From NCBI RefSeq assembly GCF_003703395.1, contig NZ_RDQN01000005.1:62001-126000 (forward strand): a stretch of DNA of 64,000 nucleotides, written 5' to 3'. A model generated the notes under the pieces. The model made no database searches, was not told the DNA's origin, and was given only the letters and a program-made list of their open reading frames with translations. Origin of the DNA: Pseudoxanthomonas spadix (GTDB taxonomy: Bacteria > Pseudomonadota > Gammaproteobacteria > Xanthomonadales > Xanthomonadaceae). Shown here piece after piece: positions 29,492 to 36,916 of this stretch (the first letter of the stretch is position 1; every line of letters starts with the position of its first letter). Both the position numbers and the translations under genes were made by a program.

Positions 29492-30651
29492 GGCGAGGAC
29501 TCCCCGGCGCCGTGCGGATCGAAGTCGACCGCGCCCTCGGGTCCGGCATCGACCTCGGCCAGCGAGGGCATCGGCCCGCGACCAGGGGCCCAGGCGCGCA
29601 GCTGGTACACGTAGGAGAGGACTTGTGCGACGGCTGCGTAGAGCTTCACCGGGATTTCCTGATCGAGCTGGGCCTGCCTGTACAAGGACCGTGCCAGCGG
29701 CGGGGCCTCGACCACCGCGATGCGGTGCTGCCCGGCCAGTTCGCGGATCGCCATGGCCATCTCGTCCATGCCCTTGGCCACCACCACCGGCGCGCGCATG
29801 CCGCCGTCGGCCTTGTACTTGAGGGCCACCGCGTAGTGGGTGGGGTTGACCAGCACCACATCGGCGGTGGGCACCGCCTCCATCATCCGGCGCCGCGACA
29901 TCTGCATGGCCACCTGGCGCACCCGGGCCTTCATCTCCGGATTGCCCTCGGCCTCCTTGTGCTCGTCGCGGATCTCCTGCTTGGTCATCTTCAGCCTGGC
30001 CCGGTACTGGAAGTGCTGCCACGGCACGTCGATCAGGGCCAGTGCGCCCAGCGCACCGACCATGGCCAGCAACGTGGTCATGGCCATCTGCACCCCGCCG
30101 GCCACCGACTGCTCCAGCGAGGCCTGCGGCATGCCCAGCAAGGCCTTGAACGCGCGGTACACCATCCAGCCGCCGATCCCGCCGATCAAGGCCACCCGCA
30201 GCAGCGAGCGCAGCACCTCGGCCAGGCTTTCCCTGCCCCACATCCGGGCCAGGCCGGACATCGGGTTCAGACGCGAGAAATCCGGCTGCAGCGACTGCCC
30301 GGCAAAGCGCAGGCTGCCCATGATCGCCGGGGAAATCGCACAGGCGATCAGCGCAGCGAAGAGCATCGGCAGCATCGGCGCCACCAGCGATCCCAGCAGG
30401 CCCGCGGCGTGCGGCAGCAGCCGGTCGGGCGCGTCGAGCAGGGCGCGGTCGTAGTGCAGCGCGGCCCGCATCCAGTCGCGACTGGCCGCGCCGATGTGGC
30501 CGGCGCTGGCCTTCAGTGCCAGCACCGCGCAGCCCAGCACGGCCACGTTGGCCAGTTCGCGCGAGCGCGGGACGTTGCCTTTCTCCCGGGCCTGGCGCAG
30601 GCGTTTTTCGGTCGGGGCCTCGGTGCGGTCTTCCTGGTCCTGGCTGCTCAT
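29488..30651 (-). CDS. flhB: Flagellar export switch protein FlhB
   Basis: Export-gate component of 387 residues that switches substrate class from rod/hook to filament. It has four membrane helices in the N-terminal ~215 residues and a cytoplasmic domain with the self-cleavage site NPTH (Asn269-His272), at the same number as in enteric FlhB. The N-terminal DRTEAPTEKRLRQAREKGNVPRS is the family hallmark. The start lies 26 bp after fliR and the stop overlaps the flhA start, so it lies in one transcript with fliR and flhA. Confidence 0.98.
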   Translation of the reverse strand: MSSQDQEDRTEAPTEKRLRQAREKGNVPRSRELANVAVLGCAVLALKASAGHIGAASRDWMRAALHYDRALLDAPDRLLPHAAGLLGSLVAPMLPMLFAALIACAISPAIMGSLRFAGQSLQPDFSRLNPMSGLARMWGRESLAEVLRSLLRVALIGGIGGWMVYRAFKALLGMPQASLEQSVAGGVQMAMTTLLAMVGALGALALIDVPWQHFQYRARLKMTKQEIRDEHKEAEGNPEMKARVRQVAMQMSRRRMMEAVPTADVVLVNPTHYAVALKYKADGGMRAPVVVAKGMDEMAMAIRELAGQHRIAVVEAPPLARSLYRQAQLDQEIPVKLYAAVAQVLSYVYQLRAWAPGRGPMPSLAEVDAGPEGAVDFDPHGAGESSP

Positions 30652-30677
30652 CGTGCGGTCCTGTCAGGCGGCCGTGT

Positions 30678-31466
30678 TCAGCCAGTGACCGCGTGCGCGG
30701 CGGCAAAGGCCTGGTCGAACAGCGCCTGTACCGGGGCCTGCAGCTGGCGTGCCAGCAGCATCAGCAGGACCAGGCCGACCAGCAGCGAGACCGGCAGGCC
30801 GATCTGCATGGGATTGAGTTGCTGGGCCGCGCGGGCAAGGACCCCGAACGCGATATTCACCGCCAGCAGCGCCATGATCACCGGCAGCGCCAGCAGCACC
30901 CCGGCGCGCAGGCAGGCGCCGAAGAATTCCGGCACCGCCGACAGCACCGCCTGGCGATCGGGCAGGGCTGCGCCGATGGGCAGGTTGACGTAGCTGTCGG
31001 CCAGCAGGCTGATCAGCGCCAGGTGCCCGTCCAGGGTGAAGAACAGCAGCGAGAACACGAGGAAGAACCACTGCGCCAGCACCGGCGAGGACGCCCCGCT
31101 CAGCGGATCGGCCATGGTCGCAAACGACAGGCCCATGCCCTGGGACACCAGTTCGCCGGCCAGCTGCCCGGCCTCGAACGCCAGCCGCAGCATCAGGCCG
31201 ATGGCGATGCCGACGGTGAACTCGCGCAGCACGCCCAGCACCGTGGCCGCATCGATCGCCATCGGCGGGGCCGGCGGCAATACCGTGGAAAGTGTGGCCG
31301 ACAGGGCCAACACCAGGATCAGGCGCACCCGCGCCGGCAGAGTCCGGCCGCCGATCACCGGCAGCACCTGCACCGCCGCACCGATCCGCAGCGCATGCCA
31401 CAGCACCGTGGCCAGCAGGCCGAACAGGTCCACGCCGGTGGACGTGGTCAGGGTCACGGTGTCCAT
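30678..31466 (-). CDS. fliR: Flagellar export gate protein FliR
   Basis: Membrane protein of 262 residues with about six hydrophobic segments, part of the FliPQR export channel. The sequences LPVIGGRTLPARVRLILVLAL and FEAGQLAGELVSQGMGLSFATMADP are typical of FliR. ATG 31466 is preferred; an upstream TTG at 31493 would overlap the fliQ stop by 8 nt and adds nine residues (MAKRQALRA) not expected in the family. No strong ribosome site was seen, so the start is the least certain point. Confidence 0.95.
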   Translation of the reverse strand: MDTVTLTTSTGVDLFGLLATVLWHALRIGAAVQVLPVIGGRTLPARVRLILVLALSATLSTVLPPAPPMAIDAATVLGVLREFTVGIAIGLMLRLAFEAGQLAGELVSQGMGLSFATMADPLSGASSPVLAQWFFLVFSLLFFTLDGHLALISLLADSYVNLPIGAALPDRQAVLSAVPEFFGACLRAGVLLALPVIMALLAVNIAFGVLARAAQQLNPMQIGLPVSLLVGLVLLMLLARQLQAPVQALFDQAFAAAHAVTG

Positions 31467-31485
31467 GGCGCGCAGTGCCTGCCGC

Positions 31486-31755
31486 TTAGCCAATCAGCTG
31501 CGGGATGCGGTGGAACAGATCGACGGTGAAGCTGGTCAACCGGCCGAGCAGGAAGTTGCCGGCCACCGCCAGGGTCGCCACCAGGGTCAGCGCCTTGACC
31601 ACGAAGGCGATGGTCGGCTCGTTGATCTGGGTGGCGGCCTGGGCGATCCCCACCACCACCCCGATCACCAGCACCGCCAGCAGCGGCGGCGCGCCCAGGA
31701 CCAGGGCGGTCTCCAGCCCGCGGGAAATTTCGGTCATGGCGGTTTCGGGGGTCAT
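31486..31755 (-). CDS. fliQ: Flagellar export gate protein FliQ
   Basis: Small hydrophobic protein of 89 residues with two membrane helices (ALVLGAPPLLAVLVIGVVVGI and FVVKALTLVATLAVAGNFLLG) and the QINEPT loop between them, as in all FliQ. It is normally directly downstream of fliP. Here 981 bp with repeats and a reversed DUF559 gene separate it from fliP, so fliQ-R-flhB-A must be reached by read-through or from a promoter I could not find. Confidence 0.95.
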   Translation of the reverse strand: MTPETAMTEISRGLETALVLGAPPLLAVLVIGVVVGIAQAATQINEPTIAFVVKALTLVATLAVAGNFLLGRLTSFTVDLFHRIPQLIG

Positions 31756-31883
31756 GGCGTGCTGCGCGATGTTGAGAGGACGCGCCGGAAGCCCGGCGCC
31801 TGCGCAGGGCAGTTGCAAGGCGCGTGCCGGGGTTGGTGGGTGCGGCCCCCGGGGTGGTCGCTGCATGGGAGCGACCTTTCGCG

Positions 31884-32089
31884 GCAGAAGCGACCCCTCC
31901 CCAGCCCTCCCCTGCGCTGCGCGCAAGGGAGGGGGCAGAGCGCACGGCAACAGCGACGCCGGCAGGCTTTTCGCGCCCCTCGTCTGCGCTGCCGGAGGGC
32001 CGGGCCAATCCAGTCCGCTGACGACCAGGGCTTTTGGCCCCCTCCCTTGCGCGCAGCGCAGGGGAGGGTTGGGGAGGGGTTGCTTTGGG
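31884..32089. repeat. Inverted repeat pair on the fliQ side of the DUF559 gene
   Basis: Two arms in inverted orientation, each about 45 bp: AAGCGACCCCTCCC(C)... on the left (31888-31935) and its complement ending GGGGAGGGGTTGC on the right (32037-32084). Each arm is itself a hairpin around TGCGC. The spacer is about 100 bp and codes for nothing evident. Together with the flanks this fills the 395-bp gap between fliQ and the DUF559 gene. Confidence 0.9.
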
Positions 32090-32150
32090 CTTCCAGCAGC
32101 CCCGCCAGCCTTGCTACGCTGGGTTGTCTTTCCAGACCCAGGACCCAGGC

Positions 32151-32492
32151 ATGGATGCCTTGCGTCACCGCGCACGCACGCTGCGCAACGCCCCCACCGA
32201 CGCCGAGCACCGGCTCTGGCAGCGCCTGCGCGGCCGGCAGCTGGCGGGCGTGAAGTTCCGCCGGCAGATGCCGATCGCAGGCTTCATCGCCGATTTCGCC
32301 GCGCCGGCGGCCCGATTGATCGTGGAACTGGACGGCGGGCAGCACGGCGCTCGGGCCCAGGCCGATGCGCGCCGGACCGCCGCCCTGAACGCGGCCGGCT
32401 ACCGCGTCGTGCGCTACTGGAACCACGAGGTGCTTCAGCAGACCGATGCGGTGCTGGAGGACCTGTTGCGGCGGCTGGCGCTGCCGGACTGA
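32151..32492 (+). CDS. DUF559 endonuclease-domain protein inserted in the fli operon
   Basis: Protein of 113 residues of the DUF559 family, a PD-(D/E)XK/Vsr-like nuclease fold. The family pattern is complete: TDAEHRLWQRLRGRQLAGVKFRRQ, the acid Asp48 in GFIADF, and Glu59-Leu-Asp61-Gly-Gly-Gln-His65, then ALNAAGYRVVRYWNHEVL. Known members are mostly uncharacterised. It is transcribed against the surrounding fli genes and sits between fliP and fliQ, which are adjacent in nearly all bacteria. Repeat pairs bracket it on both sides, so it probably arrived with them. DNA nicking or cleavage is inferred from the fold only. Confidence 0.85.
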   Translation: MDALRHRARTLRNAPTDAEHRLWQRLRGRQLAGVKFRRQMPIAGFIADFAAPAARLIVELDGGQHGARAQADARRTAALNAAGYRVVRYWNHEVLQQTDAVLEDLLRRLALPD

Positions 32493-32516
32493 GGCGCAAA
32501 GCGGAGGCGGAAGCAA

Positions 32517-32728
32517 AAGCAAAAGCGACCCCTCCCCAGCCCTCCCCTGCGCGCTGCGCGGGCAAGGGAGGGGGCGGAAAGCGGGTCAGCCTGGTTGTCG
32601 CCGTGTGCTCTGGCCCTCCCCTGCGCAAGGGAGGGGGCGAAAAGCGGGTCAGCCTGGTTGTCGCCGTGTGCTCTGGCCCCCTCCCTTGCGCGCAGCGCAG
32701 GGGAGGGCTGGGGAGGGGTCGCTTTTGC
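32517..32728. repeat. Inverted repeat pair on the fliP side of the DUF559 gene
   Basis: Near-perfect inverted ends: GCAAAAGCGACCCCTCCC at the left and its complement ending GGTCGCTTTTGC at the right, each arm about 45 bp and hairpin-forming. Inside is a direct repeat of about 60 bp (GTCAGCCTGGTTGTCGCCGT... at about 32585 and 32649), so the inner part was duplicated. It ends 8 bp from the fliP stop codon. Confidence 0.9.
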
Positions 32729-32736
32729 CCCTGGCG

Positions 32737-33603
32737 TCAGAACGGATTGAAGCTTGAGGCCAGCGAGCCGACCACCAGGACCCAGCCGTCGACCAGCACG
32801 AACAGCAGGATCTTGAACGGCGCTGAGATCAGCATCGGCGAGAGCATCATCATGCCCATCGACATCAGCACGCTGGCCACCACCAGGTCGATGATCACGA
32901 ACGGAATGTAGATCAAAAACGCGATCTCGAAGGCGGTCTTCAGCTCGCTGGTCAGGAACGAGGCGGCCAGCACGCCGAACGGCACGTCCTGCGCATTGGC
33001 ATAGGGCCCGGTGTGGGACAGGCCGGCAAAGGTCATCAGGTCGTTCTGCCGGACCTGGGCCAGCATGAAGCCGCGGAACGGGTCGATCGCCGCGCTCCAT
33101 GCGGTCTTGAAGTCCATGGTCTTGTCCAGGTACGGCGCGATGCCGTGGGCCCAGGACGCATCGAACACCGGCGTCATCACCATGAAGGTCAAAAACAGCG
33201 CCAGCGCCAGCAGCACCTGGTTGGACGGCGTCTGGCCGGTGCCCAATGCCTGGCGCAGCAGGCCCAGCACGATGATGATCCGGGTGAAGGCAGTCATCCC
33301 CAGCAGCGCCGCCGGCAGCAGCGTGATGGAGGTCATCAGCAGCAGCACCTGCAGCGGCATGCTGACCTTCTCGCCGCCGACCTGGCCGACGTTGACCTGC
33401 GGCAGCTGCTGGCCGGCCAGGTCGGCGACGCTGGGCAGGCTGTTCTGCGCCGGCGTGGCGGCCGGGGCCTGGGCCTGCGGCGCGGCTGGTGCGGCGGCCT
33501 GCTGGGCCAACGCGCTGCCGGCCAGCGGCAGGGCAATGCCCAGCAACAGGACCACCAGCAGGCGGATCAGGCGGGCACGTGACCGGACACGCGGGCGGCT
33601 CAC
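32737..33603 (-). CDS. fliP: Flagellar export gate protein FliP
   Basis: Core of the FliPQR channel, 288 residues. A cleavable signal peptide (LLVVLLLGIALPLAGSALA|QQ) precedes an Ala/Pro-rich stretch of about 35 residues and then four membrane helices. The signatures ITLLPAALLGMTAFTRIIIVLGLLRQALGTGQ and FEIAFLIYIPFVIIDLVVASVLMSMGMMM are family-defining. The start is GTG 33603, overlapping the fliO stop (GTGA). The stop is only 8 bp from the inverted-repeat element, so the hairpin may act as the 3' end of the fliL-P mRNA (inference). Confidence 0.97.
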   Translation of the reverse strand: MSRPRVRSRARLIRLLVVLLLGIALPLAGSALAQQAAAPAAPQAQAPAATPAQNSLPSVADLAGQQLPQVNVGQVGGEKVSMPLQVLLLMTSITLLPAALLGMTAFTRIIIVLGLLRQALGTGQTPSNQVLLALALFLTFMVMTPVFDASWAHGIAPYLDKTMDFKTAWSAAIDPFRGFMLAQVRQNDLMTFAGLSHTGPYANAQDVPFGVLAASFLTSELKTAFEIAFLIYIPFVIIDLVVASVLMSMGMMMLSPMLISAPFKILLFVLVDGWVLVVGSLASSFNPF

Positions 33604-34283
33604 GGCTTTCTGCCCAAGCGTTGCGCCAGCACCTGGGCGAAGGCGGGTGGCGCCTTGGCCGGGGTGACGGGCAGCGGTGTGTCGAGCTGGTGCAGCAGGC
33701 GGGTGCCGCCGGCGCCGGTGCCCAGCACCAGCTGGGTGTCACCGACGGCCACCACCACCACCCGTTCGCGCGGGCTCAGGGACAGCGATCCGATCACCTT
33801 CAACGCCGGATTGCTGGCCCCGCCGATCCCCGGCATGCGCTTGGCCAGCCATCCCAATACCAGGATCAGGCCGACCACCAGGACCAGGGCGAGCACGGCG
33901 CCACCGATGCTGCCGGCGCCGCCGGGCGAAGCCGCAGGCGCACCGATCGGCGTGCCCAGCTGGGTGGTGGTGGCGGTACTGGCCGGGTGACCGGGCACGG
34001 TGAACTGCTTTTCGACCTGCGCCGGTGCGCTGGCTGGCGCGTTGCCGGCGAGTGCGGCGTCGCTGCCAGTGGCCCGGGCCTGTGTCGGCGCGTTGCCGGC
34101 AGGCGCGGCCGCGGCTGACGTGGCTTCGCGCTGGGCTGGCATCTGGCTGGCTTGATCCGGTGCAGCGGTGTTGCCGGCATTGGTGGAGGCAATGGCCATC
34201 GCCGGGACTGCGATCAACGGCGATGCGGCGCCCGCGCCGGGCGCCGGGTGGGCCGGCGCCGGTGCGGGCGCCGCAGGATTCAC
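33600..34283 (-). CDS. fliO: Flagellar biosynthesis protein FliO
   Basis: Assembly factor for FliP, 227 residues. It has a long Ala/Pro/Gln-rich N-terminal part (about 1-120), one membrane helix (GGAVLALVLVVGLILVLGWLAKRM, about 125-148) and a small cytoplasmic domain (VIGSLSLSPRERVVVVAVGDTQLVLGTG) typical of FliO. GTG 34283 overlaps the fliN stop as GTGA with AGAGG upstream, so the longer frame (a shadow of fliN) is rejected. The N-terminal region is longer than in enteric FliO. Confidence 0.92.
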   Translation of the reverse strand: MNPAAPAPAPAHPAPGAGAASPLIAVPAMAIASTNAGNTAAPDQASQMPAQREATSAAAAPAGNAPTQARATGSDAALAGNAPASAPAQVEKQFTVPGHPASTATTTQLGTPIGAPAASPGGAGSIGGAVLALVLVVGLILVLGWLAKRMPGIGGASNPALKVIGSLSLSPRERVVVVAVGDTQLVLGTGAGGTRLLHQLDTPLPVTPAKAPPAFAQVLAQRLGRKP

Positions 34284-34612
34284 TTGAGCCTCTTGATGCG
34301 CTCGGCCGGGCTGACCACGTCGGTCAGGCGCACGCCGAAACGCTCGTTGACCACCACCACTTCGCCCTGGGCGATCAGGGTGCCGTTGACGAACACGTCC
34401 AACGGTTCGCCGGCGGCGCGTTCCAGCTCCACCACCGAACCGGCGGTGAGCTGCAGCAGGTCGCGGATCGGGATGCGGGTGCGGCCCACTTCCAGCGACA
34501 GCTGCACCGGCACGTCCAGGATGACGTCCAGGTTCAGGTCGCCGGCCACCGGCGCGCCGGGCTCGGCGGTCAGCGGATCGAAGGCGGCGGGGGCGGCGTT
34601 CTCGGTGCTCAT
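34280..34612 (-). CDS. fliN: Flagellar motor switch protein FliN
   Basis: C-ring protein of 110 residues with the SpoA (FliN/FliM-C) domain: LDVILDVPVQLSLEVGRTRIPIRDLLQLTAGSVVELERAAGEPLDVFVNGTLIAQGEVVVVNERFGVRL. Together with FliM and FliG it sets rotation direction. The start overlaps the fliM stop by ATGA, and the stop overlaps the fliO GTG. Confidence 0.98.
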   Translation of the reverse strand: MSTENAAPAAFDPLTAEPGAPVAGDLNLDVILDVPVQLSLEVGRTRIPIRDLLQLTAGSVVELERAAGEPLDVFVNGTLIAQGEVVVVNERFGVRLTDVVSPAERIKRLK

Positions 34613-35613
34613 GAGGCGACAGGCTCTTGGGAATCATTGGAGGAGGGCACGTGCGGGAACTGCACCTGGGTGACCTTGAAGGCGTTGAAGCCGTTGTGGG
34701 TGCCGAACTCGCCGACGGACATCGGCGTGCGTTCGACTTCCAGATGCACGGGGCGTGCCAGCTCGATCGGGATGATGTCGCCGACCTTCAGGCGCGACAG
34801 CTCGCGCAGGCTGATCTGACGATGGGCGATGGACAGGCTCACTTCCAGGCTGGCCTGTTCGATGGCCGTGCGCATCGCACGGGCCCAGGTGGTGTCCGGT
34901 TCGGCGTGCGGGCGGCGGGGGGCTTCCAGGTCCTCGCGCAGCGGTTCGAGCATCCTGTAGGGAATGGCGATGGCGAAATCGCCGCCGCCGGTTTCCAGCG
35001 CCACCGAGAACCGGCTGACCACCATGTGGTCGCGGCCGTCCATCAGCTCGCCGATCGGGGTGTAGGGATCGGGCGGCAGCGCCTGGAAATGCACTGCCAG
35101 CAGCGGTGTCCAGGCCTCGGCCAGGTCGGTGAAGGTCTGCTTGAGCATCAGCTGGATCACCCGCTGCTCGGACGGGGTGAACTCGCGGTTTTCAAGGCGC
35201 GCCGGCATCCGCCCGGTGCCGCCGAAGAAGTTCTCCACCACGGTGAACACCAGGCGCGGCTCGTACACCACCAGGGCGGTGCCCTTGAGCGGGGCCATGT
35301 GCACGCGGGTGACGCTGGCCGGCACCGGCAGGGCGTTGGCGTATTCGTCGAAGCGCAGCACGTCGGTGCCGCGGTAGGTCAGCTCCGGCGCACGCCGCAG
35401 CAGGTTGAACAGGCCAGTCTTGAAGTTGCGCACGAAGCGCTCGTTGACCGTGTCCAGTCCGGGAAGGCGGCTGCGCACGACACGGCCGGCGTTGTTGAAG
35501 TCGTAGCTGCGCACTTCGCCCGGCGCGGCGGCCGGACCCATGCCCACCGCGCCACTGTCCACGCCGTGGAGCAGGGCGTCGATTTCCTCCTGGGACAGCA
35601 GCTCCTCGCTCAT
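34609..35613 (-). CDS. fliM: Flagellar motor switch protein FliM
   Basis: C-ring protein of 334 residues that receives phospho-CheY. The CheY-binding peptide LSQEEIDALL is at 5-14. The middle CheC-like domain and a C-terminal SpoA domain (about 250-320) follow, with FFGGTGRMPARLENREFTPSEQRVIQLML as the typical core. The longer frame upstream is a shadow of fliL. The start overlaps the fliL stop as TGATG. Confidence 0.98.
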   Translation of the reverse strand: MSEELLSQEEIDALLHGVDSGAVGMGPAAAPGEVRSYDFNNAGRVVRSRLPGLDTVNERFVRNFKTGLFNLLRRAPELTYRGTDVLRFDEYANALPVPASVTRVHMAPLKGTALVVYEPRLVFTVVENFFGGTGRMPARLENREFTPSEQRVIQLMLKQTFTDLAEAWTPLLAVHFQALPPDPYTPIGELMDGRDHMVVSRFSVALETGGGDFAIAIPYRMLEPLREDLEAPRRPHAEPDTTWARAMRTAIEQASLEVSLSIAHRQISLRELSRLKVGDIIPIELARPVHLEVERTPMSVGEFGTHNGFNAFKVTQVQFPHVPSSNDSQEPVAS

Positions 35614-36107
35614 CACTGCACGACCAGGCTGGTGAAGATCACCGCTTCGGGCTTGTTGGCGCCACCTTCGGCGGCCAGCACCTTCTTGACCTCCTCCAGC
35701 GCCGCCGCCTGCAGGCGCTCCTTGCCGCTGCGCTGGGCCAGCTGCACCGAGGTCTGCTGGCCGAACAGCAGCAGCAGGCGGTTGCGGATGGCCGGGGCCT
35801 GGGCCTCGATGGCCTTGAGCGTGTCCGGATCGCGGGTCATGAGCTGCACGTCGCACTGAAGGTAGCGGTTGGCATCGGTATCGGCCAGGTTGACCACGAA
35901 GGCCGGTTCCAGCGCGTAGTAGGTGGCCGCGGCCCTGGCGGGCGCAGCGCGGGGCCCAGCTTCGGCGGTCGCGGCATGCTTGGCGCCGCGCTGCTGCAGG
36001 AACCAGCCACCGGCCATGCCGCCGCCCAGCAGCACCACCGCGCCGATGATCAGCGGCAGCTTGCTCTTCTTCTTCGGCGCATCGGCCGCTGCGGGTTTGG
36101 TCGCCAC
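35613..36107 (-). CDS. fliL: Flagellar basal-body protein FliL
   Basis: Stator-associated inner-membrane protein of 164 residues: Lys-rich N-terminus (KKKSK), one membrane helix (LPLIIGAVVLLGGGMAGGWFL) and the periplasmic FliL domain (YYALEPAFVVNL ... TRDPDTLKAIEAQAPAIRNRLLLLF ... GKERLQAAALEEVKKVL). GTG 36107 is chosen with GGAG eight bases upstream. A longer frame begins at GTG 36152, but that codon lies upstream of the start expected for the sigma-54 promoter at 36154-36168, so it cannot be used on that transcript. First gene of fliL-M-N-O-P. Confidence 0.92.
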   Translation of the reverse strand: MATKPAAADAPKKKSKLPLIIGAVVLLGGGMAGGWFLQQRGAKHAATAEAGPRAAPARAAATYYALEPAFVVNLADTDANRYLQCDVQLMTRDPDTLKAIEAQAPAIRNRLLLLFGQQTSVQLAQRSGKERLQAAALEEVKKVLAAEGGANKPEAVIFTSLVVQ

Positions 36108-36153
36108 GGGAACAACTCCGGTATTGATGGAAAAGGACTCCTCCGATGCCACT

Positions 36154-36168
36154 GCAAGCCGCGTGCCG
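36154..36168 (-). promoter_or_regulatory. Sigma-54 promoter of the fliL operon
   Basis: On the minus strand CGGCACGCGGCTTGC matches TGGCAC-N5-TTGC with one mismatch; GG and GC are spaced correctly. Transcription should begin near 36143, about 35 bases ahead of the GTG of fliL. It fits control by RpoN2 and FleQ, both encoded in this window. Confidence 0.8.
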
Positions 36169-36685
36169 CAGCCGCGGGGTTGCTGGCGGGTGGCGCGACG
36201 AAGCGCCGACGGTGGCGGCGGCGGGATTCCGTCGGCGGTCGGGCAGCAGGCGGCGATCAGGCGATCAGCGCAGCCGACTGGGGGCTTGCGGTGCCGATGT
36301 CGTACGGACCTCGCCTCGCCGGGCCGACCCGAAGCGCAGGTCGCGCGTGGGTTTCAGGCCCGGTCCGCGAGCTTGACGCCCGCCGCACCGGACCGAACAA
36401 TCCCCGTGCCGGCCGCTCCGTGCGCAGGGCCGGGAAAAAAACCCGCCGCTGGGGGCAACCCCTTCATCGAACAGGGAAGGTAAAGATGACCGAGGCATGC
36501 ACAGGCCCGCGCGCCCATGTCGCCACCACACCGCGCGCGTGCGCCACGCTGGACGATGAGCCGGTCACCGCTTGGGCCGGCCCGGCGCACGCGCGGGCTG
36601 GGTTTCAGGGCTGAAAACCGGGAACTTTCGAGCTGGCCTGGCCGACGCGCGCCAGGGCGACCTTTCACATCACCGGAGAACGAAT
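36169..36685. other. Non-coding gap between fliL and a small membrane-protein gene
   Basis: About 515 bp without a convincing gene. It contains a poly-A/C stretch (GGGAAAAAAACCCG near 36433) and partly repeated words (GGGTTTCAGG at 36350 and 36600). It should hold upstream FleQ sites for the fliL promoter and the promoter of the + strand small gene, but I could not define them. Confidence 0.4.
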
Positions 36686-36862
36686 ATGGACATTCTCGAG
36701 TACGCACTGCTGGCCGTGGGCGTCATCTGCCTGGTCATCGGCTATCGCAGGAACAGCCGCAACATCTTGCTGGCCGCGGCCCTGGTGTTGTTCGCGGCAG
36801 CGGGCCTGGGCAGTTTCGTTGATGGTTTCGTTGACGGCTACAGCGGTCCCCTGGCGTCGTAG
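36686..36862 (+). CDS. Small membrane protein of unknown function
   Basis: Protein of 58 residues with two hydrophobic segments (YALLAVGVICLVIGY and ILLAAALVLFAAAGLGSF) separated by RRNSRN, giving a probable hairpin in the inner membrane. GGAGA lies eight bases before the ATG, a better site than most here. It is the only + strand gene besides DUF559 in the flagellar region. I recognise no family; its small size and good ribosome site make it likely but not certain to be real. Confidence 0.6.
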   Translation: MDILEYALLAVGVICLVIGYRRNSRNILLAAALVLFAAAGLGSFVDGFVDGYSGPLAS

Positions 36863-36882
36863 CGCTAGGGGCACCACCCGCG

Positions 36883-36898
36883 CCGGCGCTTGCGCCGG
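36883..36898. terminator. Hairpin between convergent small gene and fliK
   Basis: CCGGCGC-TT-GCGCCGG is a perfect 7-bp stem in the 54-bp gap between two convergent stop codons, extended by outer GGCAC/GTGCC pairing. There is no T tract, so it is at best a weak or Rho-assisted terminator. Confidence 0.35.
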
Positions 36899-36916
36899 GT
36901 GCCACGGCGCGGGCGA

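Noticed and set aside
27407-30706. A single 1099-codon minus-strand frame covering flhA and flhB
   Set aside because: Only its C-terminal 694 codons are FlhA; the upstream part is the wrong frame of flhB. GTG 29491 overlapping the flhB stop is the true start.
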